Source of the DNA: Haliclona indistincta
Lineage: Eukaryota > Porifera > Demospongiae > Haplosclerida > Chalinidae
Direction: 5' to 3'
Assembly: GCA_964017065.1 (NCBI GenBank)
Contig: OZ024789.1
Coordinates: 7,692,191-7,756,190 of the forward strand
DNA: 64,000 nt
Shown here piece by piece: positions 12,966 to 23,147 of the stretch (within the stretch, counting starts at the first letter, position 1; each line of letters begins with the position of its first letter). Under the pieces are notes generated by a model. It had not been told where the DNA came from and made no database searches. It saw nothing but the letters and a program-made list of their open reading frames with translations. The position numbers and the translations under genes are program-made.

Positions 12966-15527
12966 GCAATGCGTATCTCAGCAACCGCTTGCTACTAAGC
13001 GCTGAAACTTGCAATACAGGTAGATCTCGATAGTTTATGAAAATCAAATTTGACAGATTTGCTATTAAAGCCTTTGTTTTGAAGTTATGGCGTGATTTGC
13101 TAACCTAAACAGCCGTCTTGAGCGCTCGGGCCTACTTCATAGACAAAACTGTCTACAGATGGCTACAGTGCAACTTGAAGGCTTGATCTGTGATAGTACA
13201 GCTCGCGCGAGTCCATAGGCAGCAGTGAAACTAGCGAGCAAAAGCTTGTTTGAGTTCACTTAGCTGCTCGACAGGTGAGCCGGAGCGAGCAGAGCAGTTA
13301 CAGTCACGCCCAGCTACATTATTCTGTTTGGCTTCAATACAACTTTTGTACAACAGCTTGTACAGCTGCTGGATAGTTGCCACTAGCCTGCGCTTCCATA
13401 GAACTGTTGCTATGATCTGCTGCCTGCTGCTGCTGCTGCTGGATAGCTGCTACTAGCCTGTGCTTCCATAGCACTGTTGCTATGATCTGCTGCTGCTGAA
13501 TAGCTGCCTCTAGCCTGTGCTTCCATAGTACTGTTGCTATGATCTGCTGCTGCTGCTGGATAGCTACCACTAGCCTGCGCTTCGATAGCACTGTTGCTAT
13601 GATCTGCTGCCTGCTGCTGGATAAGTTGTCACTAGCCTGCACTTCCATAGCACTGTTGCTACTGGATAGCTGCCACTAGCCTGTGCTTCCATAGCACTGT
13701 CACTATGATCTGCTGCTTGCCTGCTGCTGGATAGCTGCCACTAGCCTGTGCTTAATTCTATAGCACTGTTGCTATGATCTGCTGCTTGCCTGCATGTTCC
13801 ATGGATCTGCTGGTCACTTCTACTGTAGCTTACATTGCATGCTTCTATGATACTGTTTTGATGCTTCCATGGATCTACTGCATTCATGCATACGTGCTGT
13901 CATATGCATCTGCTAATTGCATGCTAGCATACATGCTACTGCACCGAGGCATCTGCACCTTTGGTGCTTTTTCTTAATGCACTGACGATGAAACACCATG
14001 GTGCAGATGCCTCAGTGGAATTGCATGCATGCTGCACACTGCATGCTTTGACCGTCAACACATGCACAGCAACTACTGACATACAGCTACTCCATCAGCA
14101 GTGAGAGCAGATGATGATTGTAACAGATTTATAAAGTACGATGGTCATACATTAAGCTGGCAAAAATAACAGAAGCCAATAGTATGTTATTTACCACAGT
14201 GTAATAGTTGGCTGGGCGTGCACAAAGCAGCCATGCTTGTAGCAGCTAGCTTTTTCGGTTTGCTGATTTTTGTTCGGACCCGCCACGCTATCCTGTAGTC
14301 TAGATCAAACCTACAATCTGCTAGCCAGTTAACCATGGACACATTCGACTTCGGAGAAGTCCAGATCGCCAGCAACGGTAAACAAAGTAAGCAAATCACG
14401 CCATAACTCACGAACAAAGCTTTAATTCAAAAATCTAAGACCATCAAGTTCGAGCTATTAACTTGTTATGTCTATATTGCACTTACCACTAGCTGATTCT
14501 TCGCCGTCTTTCAGAACTAGAGCGGACAGACACACAGACACGCCGCACGATTACTGTATGCCTCGTGGCTCCGCCCACCGAGGCATAATTGGGACGAGCC
14601 TGAGCGAGCCCCACGAATGACGTCCCTCGCGAGCTATCAATCTATCTATGTATGCGTACGTCATTCCGTAAATGCCCCCTCGTTCTATTTCATTGGACTT
14701 TTGAATTTACATTCGTACCTGCAAAGAGCGTGAATATGGCATCCAAGAGCTAAAAAGAAGAATACGTGAAAGAGCTCGCGAGCTGCTGAATCCGCGGAAG
14801 AGAACGAGCTGCGATTGAGTAAGCGAAGAGCTCGTGATAAGGCGGGACGTGCCGAGCGTACTGCTCAACAAAGAGACTAGAACTACAACAGCTGAGACGT
14901 CAACAGCATGCATGAGCAACGTACTGTTGAGACCGATGAACGTAGAAAGAATAGGCTAAAGCGCATGAGGGACCGTGAACGACGTGCTGCTGAGACTAGT
15001 GAGCAAAGAGAAGACAGACTACAGCGTACGAGAGGCCAATGTCAAGAACGGCGCTAAAAATTTGTAATCATGAGATGCGGAACTGCTTGCTGCTGTTTCA
15101 TACGTACAAGATACTCACTTGTCAAAAGCTAGACGCATTGTATCAAACTACCTAGCTATCAAACAGATCGTCTGCACTGCACTCGCTCAGGCTCGCCCCA
15201 CATTGTCCATGTAGTCTACAATCATCTAGTATTATCACATGCAGCAGATCCAACTCAGGCTAGTCATCCAACCTGCATGAAAACTTACTAGGCTCAACCA
15301 TGATCAATTAGCGCACAAACGGCCTGAAACACGTATTAGGCCGGGCTCAGTGGAGGTGCTAAAACCCGTCTCATGCACGTATAAATTGAGCGGAGCAGCA
15401 GCAATGAGTTGCTCACTTGATTGACGATGACGAAGCTGATGATAAAAGGTGTCACGAGTAGGGGAAGAATAATACAGATGAGACCAATGATGAACACGAT
15501 TTCTAGTCTTTCACGCCGGGACTTCAT
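9126..15527 (-). CDS. Frizzled-like 7TM receptor, copy C (complete, 9 exons)
   Basis: Exons: 15417-15527, 11114-11336, 10849-11064, 10607-10799, 10502-10557, 10342-10446, 10145-10291, 9890-10086, 9126-9587. Every exon has the same length as in copies B and D, giving 569 residues with an open frame. Domain order is as in B: hydrophobic N-terminus, Cys-rich CRD, seven helices, a short tail with KTVKEK and a Ser/Thr-rich end. Intron 1 is about 4.1 kb, against 0.8-1.3 kb in D and B, because a 5'-truncated LINE, a foldback element and a minisatellite-bearing element sit in it. The link from exon 1 to exon 2 is supported by intron sequence shared with B and D just below exon 1 (about 15240-15310). 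Intron 5 is 55 nt with a stop, so here it must be spliced out. Confidence 0.83.
11570..12073 (+). mobile_element. 5'-truncated non-LTR retrotransposon (reverse transcriptase C-terminal end)
   Basis: Open frame to 12013 encoding LWFYGCELWNLSS, then a basic stretch CLRRIWGLPPRTHTGILHC and about 100 more residues. This is the pattern seen downstream of the reverse transcriptase catalytic core in many LINE ORF2 proteins. A short 3' UTR ends in an AAT repeat tail (about 12056-12072), as expected for a LINE 3' end. Sequence on both sides resembles intron 1 of copies B and D, so it is a clean insertion into intron 1 of copy C. The catalytic YxDD region is absent, so the element is dead. Confidence 0.75.
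12317..12614. mobile_element. Truncated foldback element (same family as 51306-51686)
   Basis: The left arm (12317-about 12455) contains GGAATGGTAACACGATTG and GACCATAGATCCCT. The right arm (about 12545-12614) repeats the end of it in inverse order and stops abruptly after CAATCG. The complete hairpin of this family lies at 51306-51686. It inserted in intron 1 of copy C and lost half of its right arm. Confidence 0.7.
12885..14588. mobile_element. Inverted-repeat element with TTATGCC...GGCATAA ends
   Basis: Left end TTATGCCGAGGTGTGGGCGG followed by AGCCACGAGGCATACAG; the right end is its inverse at 14555-14588. Inside the ends a second inverted pair is visible (GTTATGGCGTGATTTGC at about 13084 and its inverse at about 14390). 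Relatives with the same ends lie at 53718-54347. The interior has a GT microsatellite (12933-12962) and a minisatellite (13366-13793). No transposase frame is seen, so it is non-autonomous. It lies in intron 1 of receptor C. Confidence 0.7.
13366..13793. repeat. Minisatellite, about 7 units of roughly 45-70 bp
   Basis: The unit begins CTGGATAGCTGCCACTAGCC and continues through TGCTTCCATAGCACTGTTGC to a variable CTGCTG run. Unit length varies through the CTG tract. It produces a Gln-rich reading frame on the minus strand that I do not regard as a gene. It lies within the inverted-repeat element 12885-14588. Confidence 0.85.
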
Positions 15528-15721
15528 TTTAAGGCTAGCTGATACATTTTTTGCGGGCTAGCGCCACAGACTGACAACGGACAGCTGTGTCGTACGGTTA
15601 TGACTCAACTCACCTGGTTTGAAACGACTACGTCACGTGCACAAGCCCCCTTTGGGGGCTTATTTTATCTAATGCGCCCGCGTACTGAATCTATAAAGCC
15701 TTGTTTGTAGCACTGGATTGT

Positions 15722-15801
15722 CAGCAGGTTCCGGTGGCTCAGAGGTTTCAGTGCGGTGGTTCGTAATGCAGACGTTCACGGTTCGATCCTCAAGGGGTGT
15801 A
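15722..15801 (+). repeat. tRNA-like Pol III promoter (SINE head or tRNA relic)
   Basis: TGGCTCAGAGG (about 15735) fits the A box and GGTTCGATCC (about 15780) fits the B box, about 45 nt apart as in tRNA genes. A T-run (CTTTTTTG) follows within about 35 nt. The T-arm and acceptor stems do not pair well, so I do not call a functional tRNA. It is most likely a tRNA-derived SINE head or a pseudo-tRNA. Confidence 0.5.
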
Positions 15802-15839
15802 TTTGCTTTTTTGTTCCCACAAAACTTAAGTTTTTCTAG

Positions 15840-16355
15840 CTAGTAGTAACACTCCCCACGATCCTTAGCTAGGGGCGAAGGCCCTGTTTAGAACGACCTC
15901 CCGACGATCTTTAGCTAGGGCCGAAGGCCCAGTAGCGGTTCTACCCCCCCCAAAATTCTTCCCTTTAAAATTTTTTATTGTCTTAAAATAATTGTGAGGC
16001 AAAGGAGGTGCTTGACTCCTCGCTTTTGCCCAACCAAAATGTTGCCTGGTACAGCTGTCTTGCCTGACACAGCTGTCTCTCGGTCTGTCTTGCCCTCCAC
16101 CAGGCTTACCACGAAGTCGTATTCTAATGAATATTAATTAACTATTTTCAAAAATCGCGCGCGCGCAAGCGCGCTTTATGACTGGCCCCCCCCAATTGTT
16201 TCGTCCTATCCTAGAACCGCCACTGCGAAGGCCCGGTTTAGGACGCCCCTCCCGACGATCCTTAGGCTTACCAAGGGCCGAAGGTCCGGTTTAGGACGAC
16301 CCTCCCGACTTTGCGCAGTTAGGAGAAGGTTTTTAGGGTTTAGGGTTTAGTTGTC
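15840..16355. repeat. Short dispersed/tandem repeats, GGGCCGAAGGCCC units
   Basis: At least four degenerate units of the type CCCGACGATCCTTAGCTAGG + CGAAGGCCC + GTTTAGGACGACC occur at about 15850-15925 and 16225-16315. A GCGCGC-rich segment (about 16155-16175) separates them, and a similar one occurs in inverse order at 28925-28945. Three TTTAGGG-like units follow at about 16330-16350. No gene is visible. Confidence 0.6.
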
Positions 16356-16429
16356 AGTATTCGTCCATATAGTTATCACGTGATTGCCATGGCAACGGTT
16401 TCAAACCGGGTGAATTGAGTCATTCCCTG

Positions 16430-18120
16430 TGTCGTACCTACACGGAAGGTAAACTTACGTAATCACCGGACTTTCCTTACCACACAGATAATTACTTCAT
16501 CATGATCGTCATCATTATGATCGTCATCATTATGGAGCGGAAATTTCACGAGCATACAAGTGAATAATGCATAATATTTTAATCTTATCACTTAAAGTGC
16601 CGGGAAACTGAGGAAACTGAGGCGGACACCATGGCATTAGGACCAAAAAATTGTCCATTGTAGAGAGGGTGTCATCCTCTGGTCAGGGCGTTATAAAAAA
16701 ATTATTTGGATTCAGTAAGCCGGTGTCCACTATAGAGGGATGAGGGGTGTCCTCTAAGAGGGGTTCCACTGTATTATCATCGAGCTTTACAGTGACGCAC
16801 AAAAGAAAGAAAACAAAACATATTAATAGCCGAAGTAATAATTATGAGTTGCTCTGAACCATAGCAAATTTACTATGATAGTTAAGTTGATGTGTAACAT
16901 TATGCAACAGCTTACTACATGTTTGAGCAGTGTGTGTAGGCATGCAATAATTATTATTGTAGGCATCATGTTCATATCTCACATGTCTGACCACATATGG
17001 CAATGTGTGTAGGCATGCAATAATTATTAATGTAGATATCATGTTCACACCTCACGAGTCTGACCATAATATTAATTTTTATTATTACAGTGAACTATAA
17101 TTGCAATTCACACCTAGCCATTGGCATTTACGGCACAGTTATCTCACAGGAAAATAGATGATGACAATTAAACTATCACTGCAGTTTCAGCTATAGTTCA
17201 GTTGTTAGTTGGCTTTTGTCAGAAGTTGACTTTTCACTGCAGAGCGGATGCTCCATTTGATTGATTAGCAGTTAAAGATTTGGATAGTGTTGCCTATTTC
17301 ACCATAAGAGTGACAACAAGGAAGAGGTTAGACAGAGCTAGGAGTTACTCCTAATAGGATACTGCTCACATAAGACCGATTCATGCAGCATTTTGATTCA
17401 CTACTTCTTCGTCACATTTCCTGGCACATGTCCAGTAGACTCACAATTGTAATATTACAGTAAACTATAGGTGCTGCCAATTCTACCGTAGTTGATTGAA
17501 TAATTGTGATTGCTATGACATCCAGGAAATCAATCAAAATGTAGATAGTTTATACTTTCTCTCAGCTTTACTGATAGTTGCTGAGAAGAAGAAGGTAGCA
17601 CAGTACTGGCGAAGGCTCGAGGTGAAATAGTTGCACTAGAGACTCGACTGAGTAGCATGAAGGAGACAGAGATAGTGCTGATGAGAGAGAGGAGTGAGCT
17701 ACTGGCACACATACAGAGACTAGGTGGACAGATAAAGGAGCTACATGATCAACTAGTGAGTGTTAGATATTATGCTGTGAGGTAATACTATACAATGACA
17801 GAAGACAGTCATAGAGGGTCAGAGGAATACTGCCATCATAGAGGATCAGAAGAACACTGCTTGCACTCTAATCAATGCTCCTGATAAGCAACAGTTTTTT
17901 CTGGCTGCAAATTGGCATTTTAGTATGCTGTTGTTATGACAACATAGTGTCCAGGTACACCACTATATACACGTGTAGTGTATAGGTGTGTTGACATAGT
18001 GACCAAATGTCATATATAGCAACTTTCAGTGTTATCTTGGTTTAATTCCTGTACTGCTGCTATGCTGAATTTGGGTACATGAAAAATTTTTATTGTATAA
18101 AAAAATGGTAAAATGGTAAG
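16430..18120. repeat. Duplicated spacer block, copy 2 (partner 5985-7560)
   Basis: Matches 5985-7560 along its length. It contains a local GATCGTCATCATTAT duplication near 16500 and an internal repeat at about 16925-17045 (a TGTGTAGGCATGCAATAATTA unit occurring twice). The coiled-coil exon copy at 17577-17757 is frameshifted by an extra 5 nt (GTAGCACAGTACTGG against GTAGTACTGG). The block ends abruptly at about 18120, where it is fused to the remnant of a receptor first exon. Confidence 0.85.
17577..17757 (+). pseudogene. Frameshifted copy of the orphan coiled-coil exon
   Basis: Paralogue of 7026-7198. A 5-nt insertion after GCTGAGAAGAAGAAGGTAG shifts the frame, while the rest (ACTCGACTGAGTAGCATGAAG and onwards) is still nearly identical and ends at the same GTGAGT donor. 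A broken copy shows that this exon is not under strong coding constraint here. Confidence 0.65.
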
Positions 18121-18206
18121 TTGACGATAAACGGTGTCATGAGCAGAGGAAAGTAATGCAGATAAGACCAATGATGAATGCGAGCTCCAGTCTTTCATGG
18201 GACTTC
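18121..18206 (-). pseudogene. Remnant of a type 1 receptor first exon
   Basis: Inverse of the copy A first exon: ATG at 18206, MKSHERLELAFIIGLIC, then a base loss shifts the frame. Everything downstream of exon 1 has been deleted and replaced by the duplicated spacer. This is the third type 1 position in the array, reduced to one damaged exon. Confidence 0.75.
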
Positions 18207-18686
18207 ATTTTAGGCAAACTGTATGTACGAACTGACTCAGCACGGATACGTCATGCTTTACATCATGCATTAAGGGTGGGTGTGACTATGGTCACTAGTA
18301 GTCTGCTCTTACATGCACAGTGCAAGCATTTGCCTATGTTGATAGTGTCGGATGTAAATCTGTATACCCCCACAAGCAAACTTGATATTCTTTACGATGT
18401 ATATATACGTATGCATGGCTTCAGATTTCTACAAGAATTTGACACCATGTAACGTGGATCATTATTGTTGTCACTTCTAAATGACTGCAATCACCGGATC
18501 AGTTTTAATACTATCATACAATCACCTTCTGTGTCATGTGTCAAGCATCTGACCTCATATTAAACATACACACACATATAAACTTACAATTACTTACAGT
18601 GAGACTTACATACATGCACCTGGTGCATATGCATGTCGACACTATTTAGCTGTTTTCACGTGCATAAATCTAACTGCACACTTATG

Positions 18687-21600
18687 CTAGTTATCACGAG
18701 TTTTATCAAGTAGTTCAAATGTTGATTTTTGTATTTCGTCTCTTGAATTTTGAAGAGAATGCAGATTTTGTTCTTTGCCTAAAGGATGACTTTGTGTATT
18801 AGATCCATGTAACAGGGTCATTATCTTCTCTTTTACTGTTTTGAAATTGACGACAAAGAGGAGATTAATGAAAGGAGTTGTTCCGACCATTATAAATACT
18901 GCACTGGTGAACCAAACAATTGTATCCTGTCGAATTACTGCTCTGTTACACTTTCCTGGCACATATCCATCAGATTCACAACTGAAATACTCCAATACTT
19001 GGGATGTTAGTGGTCTCACAGTTATACCACCTGAAACAACTGATACAAAAAGTACCAGACCAGCAAAAATTGACAGAGACAATACAAGTAACAACTTCTT
19101 CTCGGCAGTACTGAGCATTGGACCATGTTCTGATGTCATTTGGCTATGCTGTTAGTGTATGTAAAAATGGAAAAAATTGAAATTATATTTATATGTAGGT
19201 TAAGGTGACGGTATACCCGTTTTTATGAATATTAATGAGCGACTTTCTTTTATCTGCAGCTCGTGACAGAGCAACGCTAGCAGTGTGAAATTCGCTCTGA
19301 TGCATCAATGAGTGTGTCTCAATGTATAATGCAGCTTGAAACGTTGCACAATATTCTACACCAAGGAATAATGTAGGAACAATCGACATCGTACGGATAC
19401 GCATTTTTCACGCCAAAAATCTCTCCTGACTAACCGTGCAGCAAAGGTTACCAGCTAAAATTCGACTCTTATAAACCATTTCTAGGTGCTGACGAAGAGT
19501 TTTCTGCATTTACTTTTTCTAATTTTAAGAAAAACACTTTTACATTCTAAACCATGACTGATTTTGCAGTGTCGTCCATGTTTGTCGATGCATAGAACAG
19601 CTACGTTCAGCGTGAGTCAACAAAACTCTTCGTCAGCACCTAGAAATGGTTTATAAGAGTCGAATTTTAGCTGGTAACCTTTGCTGCACGGTTAGTCAGG
19701 AGAGATTTTTGGCGTGAAAAATGCGTATCCGTACGATGTCGATTGTTCCTACATTATTCCTTGGTGTAGAATATTGTGCAACGTTTCAAGCTGCATTATA
19801 CATTGAGACACACTCATTGATGCATCAGAGCGAATTTCACGCTGCTAGCGTTGCTCTGTCACGAGCTGCAGATAAAAGAAAGTCGCTCATTAATATTCAT
19901 AAAAACGGGTATACCGCCACCTTAATTCACATTTTTCTAAGGATATAATAATTACTAGCTCGAATATACAAGTTCATCCATGCATGGGAGGCAAGCAAGG
20001 GGAACAAAAGGAATTATTTAGTTACCTTATTAACTTTCCAGATAATTATAATCAAGAGAATTGTAGAAATTAGCAACAGGATGGTGACTACAAGAGTTAT
20101 TGAGTACATGGTGATATCTTTATTCTTTGAAAAGCACGTAGGCATAAAAAAGAGACTAATAGAGTACCAGTTGTTATCAACAGCTAAAGCAGTGATAACT
20201 GCAGGTAGTGGTACCAGGAAACCTGTAAAATATGTATACACTCAATGACAGGTAGATATAAAAATGTTAGTATTTCTTACCAAAAATTGCCATTATTAAG
20301 TGTATGTACTTTTTATATGATTGATGAGCATTGGAGTGAAAGGGAAACATGACTTTGTAGAAGAAATATCCAATATGAAAGGTCCAGAATACATAAATTC
20401 CAACGAAGATATAGTGAAATACAGCTCCTATTTGATGGAAAGAATTATCATAACAATAGCAGCAGATTATAACACCTGAAATGAGACAAAAAACCGTCGG
20501 ATTCAAAACGCTTTCAGTAAGACTCGTTGAACTACACAAAAAATCAGGAAAACCTGACTCTATAACGAGAACAACAATACCTAGAGAAAAGCAATAATAA
20601 TAGTCATCAAAACGCACTGAAACAATATTACCTAAAACGAATACTTCGACTGTCATGTACACGAGAACTATCAATGGAAAAGAAAACCTAACAAAGAATG
20701 ACTTTTAAGCCAAAAATTAATTATGTACTCACATTTCTTTATAACGAATAACCGAAGCGATTAAAAATGCTCCACCTCCTATAACTGTTAAAATGGCACC
20801 TGCAAATCTAAGTACTCTGTTTGCAACTATGGTTGTGGAACTCTGAATATCATTCCGTCCACACTGAGGTTGACATGTTCCATTGAGACTGATGAAATCA
20901 TCACGACAAGTTATGTTTAGTAACACTATTGTATAGTGATAATAACATAAAAACAACTATTATTAAGTAAAAATTAATTACCTTGTCTCATGAGTTTTGT
21001 GCAGTTTGGTAGGATATTTTGATATCCTAATTGTCTAGTTAGATTCCATTCTTGTGAACACACTTGTTCACTAATTTCTATACATCGTTCTTGTGTTGGT
21101 AGGTACAGTTGGTTAGTGTTATTGTCACAGAGTGGAAATGTGTACTGACACATGAATGGTAATACAGCATCTCTACACTGTTGAGATCCATTACGCTCTA
21201 AGGAAAAAACTTTAATCTGGGACAAGTGTGAATGAACTCACCCAGTATGCTCAGAAAGGTTGTCAAGGTTGTCTCAAGTGTCTGTCGCCCGTCAGAGGCA
21301 TTTACTAAAACACTGCTTCTTGCACCTACTGAACACGACCTAGTTGTTGCCAGTAACTGCAAACACAGGTCTCCGGTGTATGGCTCTGAAACACACTCAG
21401 TGTTATCAATTGCTCTGACTAATGTCTGACTAGAACAGTTGAAATTTTTGACTGAAGATGAATCCTGTGACAGAATTTTACAGTGGTAACGATGAAGATT
21501 GGCGAGTTGTACTAGCGAGTGAGTTCTATTACAACTCGCTGCACCCCTATCTTTAGTGTTCGCACAGCTCACTAGACTATACTAGACATGAACATGCATT

Positions 21601-22401
21601 AATTTTGTCAGTATACATGTGTAATTCTGTGATTTTCAGCTGATTTTGTTCACTCAGACCAGTGCTCAGACACTGACAACAAATGGGTGTGCAGACAAGT
21701 ACATACATGTACCAACCCATGGCATTACATTCAATCTGCCAGGTTGACCTTAAAATACAATAGATTCCACAAAAAAACCCTGGGAATGGCAAATCAGAGC
21801 TGTAGTGGCTGCTTGAGAAGCGACCGTACATTTAAAAAGTAATACGATTTTTGACAACGTCATTGCGCATGCAAATATTAATTCTAGAACAATGTCATGA
21901 TTTTACAAAGAAACTGTAACAAAATTCAGCTTTAGCATGTTAACCGACTTGTACTTGTGAACGATCAAACAGCGTGTATGTTGTTCACACGTGGTACGCG
22001 GTAGCTGTTGTGGCGTCTACATCGCTATGTACAGAGGTAATTAATTGCGAAATGTCTTCATGCAACAGTTTCCTGCAGGCATATACATGCATCAAAGCCT
22101 ATAATAAAGCTGTTTATCACATGTACCAGATCCAACTCAGGCTAGTCATTCAACCTGCACGAAAACTTACTAGGCTCAACCATCTACTGGCGTACAAACA
22201 GCCTGAAACATGCATTTCAAGTTATTAGGTCGGGCTCAAGGCGTCCGTCGTGCAATTACATGAGCGGAGTAGCAACAATAACTCACGCACTTGATTGTTG
22301 ATGACGAAGCTGATGATAAAAGGTGTCATGAGTATGAGAAGAACAATACAGATGAGACCAATGATGAACGCGAGCTCTAGTCTTTCACGCCGGGACTTCA
22401 T
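18687..22401 (-). CDS. Frizzled-like 7TM receptor, copy D (complete, 9 exons)
   Basis: Exons: 22291-22401, 21242-21464, 20982-21197, 20733-20925, 20632-20687, 20476-20580, 20281-20427, 20026-20222, 18687-19148; 569 residues, all open. Same domain order as B and C: hydrophobic leader, Cys-rich CRD with CRDAVLPFMCQYTFPLC, seven helices and a tail with KTVKEK in place of KTxxxW. Intron 5 is 51 nt, in frame and stop-free, as in B, so retention would add 17 residues between TM2 and TM3. Intron 8 is enlarged to about 0.9 kb by a long hairpin element (19200-19925). Which copies are expressed cannot be told from sequence. Confidence 0.88.
19200..19925. mobile_element. Long-palindrome MITE with TTAA ends, in intron 8 of receptor D
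   Basis: Two arms of about 304 bp (19200-19503 and 19622-19925) are near-perfect inverse copies around a loop of about 118 bp. Ends are TTAAGGTGACGGTATACC and GGTATACCGCCACCTTAA. In copies B and C the matching intron site reads CGGTTAATTCA, so insertion at TTAA is likely, as for piggyBac-type elements; about 100 bp of intron left of the site is also missing in D. The 56690-57296 element has the same ends but a different interior. No transposase is encoded; frames inside the arms are mirror images. Confidence 0.85.
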
Positions 22402-23147
22402 TTCTTGGCTAGACCACAGACTGACAACGACGACGTACCTGCACGTACGGAACGTAATGGTACTTATGGTAACGGTGGTGGTGTTGTGTATGTCTGTATC
22501 TGTCTGTTAGTCCATAGTACGGAATAGGAAACTAAAAATAATTTCCAAAATGACGAGTGGTCGATGCGCATTACCGCGCGTAGATTACTACATGTAATTA
22601 GCAGCAGACGAGCGCGGTGTAGTTTTTTGCCTGTACAGTTTTCTTTAGCAGTCTTTGGCCTATTCTAGTGCCGCATTTATTGTATTTTTGAAGATTGCGT
22701 GTTTCATACAACCGTCCTTGAATGGATACCAGTACTGTTATTATTATTATTGTGATTATACAGTATAACAAAATGGTTATAGGCGGCAGCCAGGCTGCAC
22801 ATACAGGATGGAACCCCTTTAATCCGGACACCCTTGCAATGGGGTTTGTGTCATGGCATTATATTGTGATTGCATGCAGTGATCACACATTTTTAGGGGT
22901 GATCCACATGCACTGACAAGGAGGTTGCCGATTCTAAAAACAGTCAAAGGTATACGACTACACATCAACAATCTGCTCTGCCGGCAGAAATTAGCCACCA
23001 AACTTCAAGCCAAGTAAAGTTGCACTTCAATTTTTTCGCACGTGCATAATTATGTAGTAGTTCTGATACAGAAATTAGACATTAATTTAGTTACTGGTTT
23101 CCAGTTGCATGAAAAGTTTGAAATTTGAGTGTCTTGAGCTGTTCATG
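22402..23147. other. Spacer between receptor copies D and E
   Basis: AT-rich. The part 22760-22960 (GGATGGAACCCCTTTAATCC to GACAAGGAGGTTGC) also occurs at 7555-7710, so it belongs to the array's shared spacer. No gene seen. The promoter of D should lie just right of 22401. Confidence 0.6.

Noticed and set aside
13334..13648. Gln-rich reverse frame
   Set aside because: It reads through minisatellite units, whose length varies between units without regard to frame.
15722..15801. Functional tRNA gene
   Set aside because: A and B boxes are present but the acceptor and T stems do not pair and no convincing anticodon stem can be drawn.
19189..19948. Two identical 71-75 residue frames on opposite strands
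   Set aside because: They are the two arms of one palindromic element, not a duplicated gene.
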